Shown here: positions 22,690-27,774 of the stretch, piece after piece | Layout of the letters: every line of letters starts with the position of its first letter | How positions within the stretch are numbered: position 1 is the first letter of the stretch | From: a virus | IMG/VR virus record: IMGVR_UViG_3300030451_003872 | Coordinates: 1-27,774 of that record | Reading direction: 5' to 3' (one strand) | DNA length: 27,774 bases | The notes under the pieces: model-generated | Databases searched by the model: none | What the model was told of the DNA's origin: nothing | What the model saw: the letters and a program-made list of their open reading frames with translations, nothing else | Program-made: the position numbers and the translations under genes

Positions 22690-24762
22690 TTACCCTTGAC
22701 CACCTAGTTGACCTGTAAAACCGTTTGCGACAGCCGGTACTTGTGCTGCCCCACGGCCCCCTTGCTCTTCACCCTGTAAAAGCTCAAGAGGATTTTGACC
22801 TTGCTGCGGTGCTCCTTCAGCGCCCATAGGGGCTTGGTTTGGTACAATCGCAGCTTGATGTTTTTGGAGTAACTCCTCCAACTTCGTTTGTTGATCCAAG
22901 TTATAATCTAAAAAATACTTGGGGTCACGCATTGCTGTAAGCAATACATCAATATGTTTTTGATGATTCATCCACGGCTTAAAGAAAGGCTCCTGTCCTT
23001 GCTGGATTCTCATAATGTTAATCTCAGCCACAGCCTTATCTCCAGGCTCTTCAACATCTTTTAGTTTATAAGCAACGGGAGCACCTAATAAAAGCTCAAC
23101 CACTGCATTTGTTTTTGGATTGTCATCTTGCAGCATGCCATTTGCAGCCAACTGCATAATCGAAGTACGCAACTGATTGGGGTATGACACGGCAGCAGAT
23201 CCTGGGACCATACGAACGTCAACTAAGTTAAAAGGCATGCCATCAAATTCATAAACTGATGGTTGCTGGTCTTGTCCAACGAGCGCAAACCGGTAACCAA
23301 TCGGCAAGTACTCTTGGCACAATCGCACAAGGTGGGTCGCCTGATGAGCTTGAGCAGCTTCAATCTCCTGTACAGTTGGTGCCATGGCAACTTGATTCTC
23401 TTCGAGGAGGCGATCAAGATAAGCTGCACTATCCCCGCGTGAAGGGACGGAACCACCAACGGGAGAAGCTGTCAGGCTCAGCGCCTCCAGATCAGCCATC
23501 GCATCTTGACGCATTTGGTAAAGATGCGGTGCTATCTGGGGGGGAACCATAAAGGAGGGCTTCTCCTCGCCATAAGGGACATACTCATAAACCTCACCAG
23601 GACGACCCTGAAAGTTGGTATCACTAGAGCCATGTGGCTTTAGCATGGGTGGGTCAGCAGTTCTTTCTGCCGCCCTAATCTCAATGTGCTCAACCAAGTC
23701 CAAACGCTTTTGAGCCTGACGCAACACATCGACTGTGCACATTCCCCAACCTCGATCGGTAAACTGACGGTCTCGGTATGTGGCATGTGGGTAGTCATTA
23801 TAAGGCAACCCGTCAACCATTTTAATGATTTGATCTCCAGTGAAAGTACACCTAAACCCTTGTTTGTAGTCTAGACCGTACCTCGTGGAAACAACTGGAG
23901 AGTGATAAAAATCAAATACTTCAATCATTTCCGTGGATGACGAGTTGTAATTGTCTCGAAGGCCAAAGATAGAATCCACCTCTCTAAACAAAAAGGCATC
24001 ATCTGATTCTGTAATTTTCTTAACTTTATCAATATCAAGGTCAGGAAAATAAAGCTCTGCAAGATCTACCGGAATAATTTTTCGCTCTGCATAATTCATG
24101 CACTGACTCACAGTAAGATGTCTCCACTGCGGGTCAGGAAAAAAATTAAACGGATGTACAGACCTAAGCCTTGGCAATCCTGTTTGATAGTTAACAGTCT
24201 TAAGCTCTCGAATTGTTTGAAACGGCGCATCAATTAATACTGGCCGTTGGTCTTCGTCCAATGCAGGAACCTGGACTTCAGAATACGCAGGCTCGTCGTT
24301 GACATACTCAACATCTTCTACCCACTCACCAGAATCCTTGTCCCACTGCGTAGCCCATATCCCATTGCCAAAAATCATCATGTTCAACATGCCTGCATGT
24401 TTTGCATAGATGCTCTCGCGTTTTTCAGCAAAGTGTAGAATTAATGAGTTTGCAACAGACGCTCTCTTCCTTGCATCCCTACTATTAGACCCAGGTATGC
24501 ATTCCGGCATCATCCGAGGAGATGTCAGCTTTGCATGATATTTACGAAGTTTATCCTGAACCTGTGGGTTGCTTGTCTCTCCACCACTACCGCCAAGCGT
24601 AATTGGTCGCTGAGTGCGTGGGTCATATTCAATATTTGTAAATCCAGCAGCAAACGCAGCGTTCTCGTACCACCTATACTCTAGTGGTTTACGCGCATCT
24701 TTGTTTCGCTTTACGCACTTCTTGACGTAATCAAGAACGTTGTATTCGTCATTAACTGCCAT
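22690..24762 (-). CDS. Portal protein
   Basis: This 690-residue protein is in the expected place between terminase and scaffold. The N-terminal region (YVKKCVKRNKDARKPLEYRW YENAAF pattern) and the following helices, the conserved-looking segment IFGNGIWATQWDKDSGEW, and the downstream stem-like region QKRLDLVEHIEIRAAERTAD fit podovirus head-to-tail connector proteins. These form a dodecamer at one capsid vertex through which DNA is packaged and ejected. The last 60 residues are rich in Gln, Gly and Pro (QAPMGAEGAPQQGQNPLELL), a flexible tail probably inside the head. It is close to P22 gp1 (725 residues) in size and longer than T7 gp8 (536). The start overlaps the upstream stop (TAATG) with an AGGATGGG site. 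Confidence 0.85.
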   Translation of the reverse strand: MAVNDEYNVLDYVKKCVKRNKDARKPLEYRWYENAAFAAGFTNIEYDPRTQRPITLGGSGGETSNPQVQDKLRKYHAKLTSPRMMPECIPGSNSRDARKRASVANSLILHFAEKRESIYAKHAGMLNMMIFGNGIWATQWDKDSGEWVEDVEYVNDEPAYSEVQVPALDEDQRPVLIDAPFQTIRELKTVNYQTGLPRLRSVHPFNFFPDPQWRHLTVSQCMNYAERKIIPVDLAELYFPDLDIDKVKKITESDDAFLFREVDSIFGLRDNYNSSSTEMIEVFDFYHSPVVSTRYGLDYKQGFRCTFTGDQIIKMVDGLPYNDYPHATYRDRQFTDRGWGMCTVDVLRQAQKRLDLVEHIEIRAAERTADPPMLKPHGSSDTNFQGRPGEVYEYVPYGEEKPSFMVPPQIAPHLYQMRQDAMADLEALSLTASPVGGSVPSRGDSAAYLDRLLEENQVAMAPTVQEIEAAQAHQATHLVRLCQEYLPIGYRFALVGQDQQPSVYEFDGMPFNLVDVRMVPGSAAVSYPNQLRTSIMQLAANGMLQDDNPKTNAVVELLLGAPVAYKLKDVEEPGDKAVAEINIMRIQQGQEPFFKPWMNHQKHIDVLLTAMRDPKYFLDYNLDQQTKLEELLQKHQAAIVPNQAPMGAEGAPQQGQNPLELLQGEEQGGRGAAQVPAVANGFTGQLGGQG

Positions 24763-25271
24763 TATCCCATCCTAAAACCGTAAGGATTTTGAACGCCATA
24801 TTGCTGCGCAAAGTTTTGACCATATGAAGACTTTGGCCTAGGCATGAAAGGCTGCTGGGGAGGAGGCATCATAAGTCGACGCTCAGGCTCTTCTTCTTCT
24901 TCAAAAAACAAACCAGCAAGACTACCAAGAGTCCCACCAACTGCACCACCAACAGCAGTTCCAATGCCAGGAGCAATCACACTCCCTATGCTTGCGCCAG
25001 CAGTAGACCCTGCTGTTGCCCCAACCTTACCCGCTGTGTCCGAAGCTCCCGAAGTTGCCTGCCCAGATTGCATAGGCTGCTGCTCTTCTTCTAGCATAGA
25101 ATTAACAACGTAATCCTTAACTCCCTGCCCAACGCCTCTGGAAATCGAGTTAATTCCAAGTCGGGCCATCTGCTGACCAAACGTGGGCTTTTGCGGTGTA
25201 TAGTTCATGTTCATTTGCTGTTGAGGCAAATACAAACCCATTCCTGGCTGCTGACCGTATCCGTACAACAT
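24762..25271 (-). CDS. Glycine-zipper protein between terminase and portal
   Basis: This is a 169-residue protein from ATG 25271, chosen over an upstream in-frame TTG (25301) because it follows the preceding stop by one base and has an AAGGA site. The N-terminus is Gln/Tyr/Gly/Met-rich. Residues 81-122 form a long Gly/Ala small-residue helix pair (GKVGATAGSTAGASIGSVIA, then PGIGTAVGGAVGGTLGSLAG), the glycine-zipper pattern seen in membrane-inserting or ejected phage proteins. It is immediately followed by EEEEEPERR and a Pro/Met/Gln tail. An internal virion protein that inserts into the host envelope is plausible. The order here (before the portal) differs from T7, where ejected proteins lie after the tail genes. 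No family can be named. Confidence 0.68.
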   Translation of the reverse strand: MLYGYGQQPGMGLYLPQQQMNMNYTPQKPTFGQQMARLGINSISRGVGQGVKDYVVNSMLEEEQQPMQSGQATSGASDTAGKVGATAGSTAGASIGSVIAPGIGTAVGGAVGGTLGSLAGLFFEEEEEPERRLMMPPPQQPFMPRPKSSYGQNFAQQYGVQNPYGFRMG

Positions 25272-25272
25272 A

Positions 25273-26172
25273 CTAACGTCCTTCGTAAGGGTCAAAAGCA
25301 AACAACGGTCCTACTGCTGGGAGTTGCTCACCAAGTTCTTGGTACATTCGGATCTGCTCTGCGGCTCGCCCAGCATCTATAGCTTGTTGGTACGCTTCAG
25401 GACTCATTGTCTTTGTAGTAAGCCGTAGCGGAATAGGCATCATAGAAGTCTCTTCAGGTGGCGGAATCATAGGCATCATAGAAGCTTCTCGCGCCTCAAG
25501 AACTTTCCGAATCTCTCGACCTGCACTGGCTGGCATCTTTGTCTGCATACCAACCCCAGAAGGAGGGGATGGCATGTCTCCTACTGCAAGAGAAGAACTA
25601 TCTTGCGGCGCACCGGGGGCTCTTGTTCGGCCTGCAATGGCTGCCGCCTCTGGAGGCTTTGTGACCTCTAAAGGAAGCCCGGATCTTCTAAGGTTTATAA
25701 AGTCGCTCTGATACATATTTCTGGGAGCAGGGCCGAGTCCAGCATCTTTTCTTGCTTTATCCAAACGGTCCATTGCATACTGGTAATTTATATCATACAT
25801 TTGACCTTCGTTTACCCGTTGGCTATCTCCAAAATAGCGCGTATTCTCATTAGTTGGGTAGGCATACCTAGCTTGCCTTGCATCCTCACCGCTTCTTAAA
25901 ACAGGAACGCCCATCTCAGATGACATGTCGTAATACTTTCTTGGAAAATCATTACGAAGTAGCGCATACGGGTACTCGAAAGGAGGCCTCCTGTCTCCCG
26001 CCCCAGCAAAACTTGGATCTGTAGGAGACCCCATAGTTACAGGCTGAAGAACCGCTTGAGCCGGAAAACGGTCCGTGCTGTACACAAACGAACCTTCTCG
26101 TAGTTTACTTACTTTTTCTGTTGGAAAGACATAAGCATCAACTGGTGGCTGAAAGTACATAGGGTCTGCCAT
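25273..26172 (-). CDS. Pro/Met-rich protein next to terminase, function unknown
   Basis: This is a 299-residue soluble protein. Residues 1-120 are aromatic and polar with many Tyr and Pro (FVYSTDRFPAQAV; RRPPFEYPYALLRNDFPRKY). A short charged helix (YAMDRLDKARKDAG) lies near 130-145. The C-terminal half is Pro/Ala/Met-rich, with a duplicated SMMPM/SMMPI motif coded by a short direct DNA repeat (25428-25484), and ends in helices (SPEAYQQAIDAGRAAEQIRM). I recognise no family. The location next to the terminase and portal suggests a virion or packaging accessory. The ribosome site AGAGG overlaps the terminase stop. Confidence 0.7.
   Translation of the reverse strand: MADPMYFQPPVDAYVFPTEKVSKLREGSFVYSTDRFPAQAVLQPVTMGSPTDPSFAGAGDRRPPFEYPYALLRNDFPRKYYDMSSEMGVPVLRSGEDARQARYAYPTNENTRYFGDSQRVNEGQMYDINYQYAMDRLDKARKDAGLGPAPRNMYQSDFINLRRSGLPLEVTKPPEAAAIAGRTRAPGAPQDSSSLAVGDMPSPPSGVGMQTKMPASAGREIRKVLEAREASMMPMIPPPEETSMMPIPLRLTTKTMSPEAYQQAIDAGRAAEQIRMYQELGEQLPAVGPLFAFDPYEGR
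25428..25484. repeat. Short imperfect direct repeat within the Pro/Met-rich gene
   Basis: The plus strand reads gcggaataggcatcatag aag at 25428-25448 and again, with a three-base insertion (cat), at 25461-25484. It encodes the repeated S-M-M-P segment and probably arose by local slippage. Confidence 0.6.
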
Positions 26173-26175
26173 AAC

Positions 26176-27774
26176 TTACCTCTGAATCCAAAAATTTAAC
26201 ATCGCATTAGACTGGTATTTTTTATTTCTTTTATTATTCGACTTAACGGTCGCCCTTAAGTCATCAAATGTCAAGACTTTAGGTTGAGCCATTGGAATTG
26301 TCTTTCTGCATTTTAAACAAACACCACCAGCAACTACAGGGTGCTGGCACTCAGGCTCTTTTGTTTCAGGGGGCTGATAAAGAGTAGAGCCCATGTATGG
26401 CAACTGTCGGCTAGCGTATATCCCCAACATCAAACAAGTTACCTCATCATCATGATATCTCTCGCCTGTAACTGGGTCTGTCCCATCCATAGCCTCTGGT
26501 AACATCCTCGAGCTTTTTTTAACAAACACCTCTAGCTCTCTTAACGTGTTCGGATTTTTAACAACACACATGCCCTGTTTAAAAAATGCTGTTGCAGAAC
26601 TAACAGCTTCTGATTTACTTCGGCCGGTCATTCGCCAACCTAAATACTTTGTTGGCGCTTCGTTTTTAATATTGTCAGTGTTTTTGCGCCTAAACATTCT
26701 GTGCAATGGATAGCAAGATCTAAACAAAGCCAATGCCGCAGCCCCACAAGAATTAACCTCGGGTATCTGCCAAGCCATGTTGTAGTGCGCTCCTAGAGCT
26801 ATCGCCTCCGAAGCAGACTCTTCTGGGTAACACTTCTCCCTAAAGTGAGCCACCTGAGTTAAAACATCACCGCGTTTATAAACATGTATAACATTATAAT
26901 CGCACTGGGCGCTTTGCCCTTCTGCATAATCAGAAGCCACAATATACTCTTCTCCAGGTATTGGGTCTTCGTATATCTTAATTGGTCCAAAGCTCTCAGG
27001 AACAAACTTAAACATCCCAGGAGTGACTTCATGATTTGTTCTGCTGACCTGACTCATCATTGCCTCAGAGTCTGGCTCTAAAGCTCTCCTGCCCTCTGCT
27101 GTAATCAACTCACCCCTAACAGGAGCAGGCTCTCCTTTGATTCGATCAGCCTGTGACGCAACCTGACCCATGTCAAAGATAGTAAGCGTTGAAGACATAA
27201 ACGCTTCACGCCAATGAGTGGGGTACTGGTTTTTAAATATCTTAGACTTACCATCACAACGATCTTGGATAGCCCACCGTCTCCACTCAAGCCAGCCCAT
27301 CGGGTGGAGCTTTTCGCTGTCAGGCTCTTTATTCCACCTAGGCACAATGTGGGTTTTAAGCAAGTCAAACTCGTCATCATCTAAATTTAACAGGGACGAG
27401 TACCGCTCGAGACCTGTGTTGTCCTGCCTGCCAAAGCATTGAAGCCAGTCATAAAACAAGTGTTCGTTTTCTTTGCTAGGCTCTTGCCAACACTGCTGCT
27501 CATCATCAAGCCAGGAAATAAAGACCGGCTCAAACTCAGAGCGGCCAGCAACAGCCTCTTCCCAAAGCCGAGAATAAGAATCCCCACGGCTCTCAGCAGT
27601 TGTATCAATTACAATGGCTCCTGTGTTTTTACGAACAGTGGGAAACATTTCTTTAATAATAGTGCTTTGATTTCGGTACTTTGCAAACTCTGAAAGCAGC
27701 AGGTATTGAATTGTAGCACCTGTACGAGCCAGTGGAGTTCTCTCTGTAAAGATCGATATGGTTGAGTTTAGACC
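26176..27774 (-). CDS. terL: Terminase large subunit, C-terminal 532 residues (5' end outside window)
   Basis: The frame is open to the window edge, 42 codons before the first Met, so the N-terminal Walker A part is missing. Visible ATPase elements, numbered from the edge, are RTPLARTGATIQYLLLSEFA (12-31), a Walker-B-like strand ending Ser-Glu, and the coupling motif DTTAESRG (57-64). The RNase H-like nuclease follows: EEYIVASDYAEG with Asp282, PEVN at 338-341, and YHDDEV with Asp442/Asp443, the expected acidic cluster that cuts concatemeric DNA during packaging. A Cys-x-His-x7-Cys-x2-Cys group (476-489) near the end could bind zinc, and the last 40 residues are basic. A small terminase gene would lie upstream, outside the window. 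The next gene begins three bases after the stop. Confidence 0.88.
   Translation of the reverse strand, partial: GLNSTISIFTERTPLARTGATIQYLLLSEFAKYRNQSTIIKEMFPTVRKNTGAIVIDTTAESRGDSYSRLWEEAVAGRSEFEPVFISWLDDEQQCWQEPSKENEHLFYDWLQCFGRQDNTGLERYSSLLNLDDDEFDLLKTHIVPRWNKEPDSEKLHPMGWLEWRRWAIQDRCDGKSKIFKNQYPTHWREAFMSSTLTIFDMGQVASQADRIKGEPAPVRGELITAEGRRALEPDSEAMMSQVSRTNHEVTPGMFKFVPESFGPIKIYEDPIPGEEYIVASDYAEGQSAQCDYNVIHVYKRGDVLTQVAHFREKCYPEESASEAIALGAHYNMAWQIPEVNSCGAAALALFRSCYPLHRMFRRKNTDNIKNEAPTKYLGWRMTGRSKSEAVSSATAFFKQGMCVVKNPNTLRELEVFVKKSSRMLPEAMDGTDPVTGERYHDDEVTCLMLGIYASRQLPYMGSTLYQPPETKEPECQHPVVAGGVCLKCRKTIPMAQPKVLTFDDLRATVKSNNKRNKKYQSNAMLNFWIQR

Noticed and set aside
25272-25301. Upstream TTG start for the glycine-zipper gene
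   Set aside because: The ATG at 25271 follows the preceding stop by one base and has an AAGGA site. The TTG would overlap the previous gene and lacks a clear site.
1-27774. CRISPR arrays, tRNA genes, insertion sequences, attachment sites
   Set aside because: I saw no regularly spaced repeats, cloverleaf-like segment, transposase or integrase frame, or terminal inverted repeats; genes are packed end to end.

Overview
The window is a stretch of the genome of a tailed, short-tailed (podovirus-type) phage. The evidence is a complete head-and-tail morphogenesis block, on the minus strand, read from the right edge leftwards: terminase large subunit, a glycine-zipper protein, portal, scaffold, major capsid, decoration-like proteins, adaptor, tail nozzle, a fibre-like protein and three large internal (DNA-ejection) proteins. 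There are no tape-measure, sheath or major tail-tube genes. The host cannot be read from the sequence. The small lysine-rich proteins resemble, from memory, ones common in marine phages and large aquatic viruses, so an aquatic Gram-negative host is my guess.

Layout. At 1-1354 five small genes run on the plus strand: the tail end of a probable DnaB-like helicase, a two-helix membrane protein, a RusA-type Holliday junction resolvase and two unknown small proteins. This looks like the end of a replication/recombination operon. It meets the late operon tail to tail with no spacer: the plus-strand stop ends at 1354 and the minus-strand stop begins at 1355. From 27774 down to 1355 every gene is on the minus strand, usually with 0-40 bases between genes or with ATGA/TAATG overlaps, which suggests one long late transcription unit.

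Working from right to left: 27774-26176 terminase (5' end outside the window); 26172-24762 two low-complexity proteins; 24762-20583 portal, scaffold and major capsid; 20558-20573 a GC-rich hairpin that may attenuate transcription just after the capsid gene; 20537-18221 two small beta-rich proteins, an unknown protein and the adaptor; 18220-16199 nozzle; 16173-15529 fibre-like protein; 15521-5093 three internal proteins of 450, 636 and 2382 residues, in the same relative order as T7 gp14-gp15-gp16; 5053-4385 two unknown small proteins; 4401-3373 four small basic proteins; 3376-1698 a probable lysis group (TIM-barrel-like enzyme, single-helix membrane protein, cysteine-rich lipoprotein-like protein); 1696-1355 another basic protein.

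The most unusual region is 1355-4401. It holds five short, lysine-rich proteins interleaved with a non-standard lysis group. One of them (3837-4001, 54 residues) is easily missed. The 2382-residue protein carries a duplicated N-terminal YSVFDDPxF motif. All functions are read from motifs and gene order; no database search was possible.
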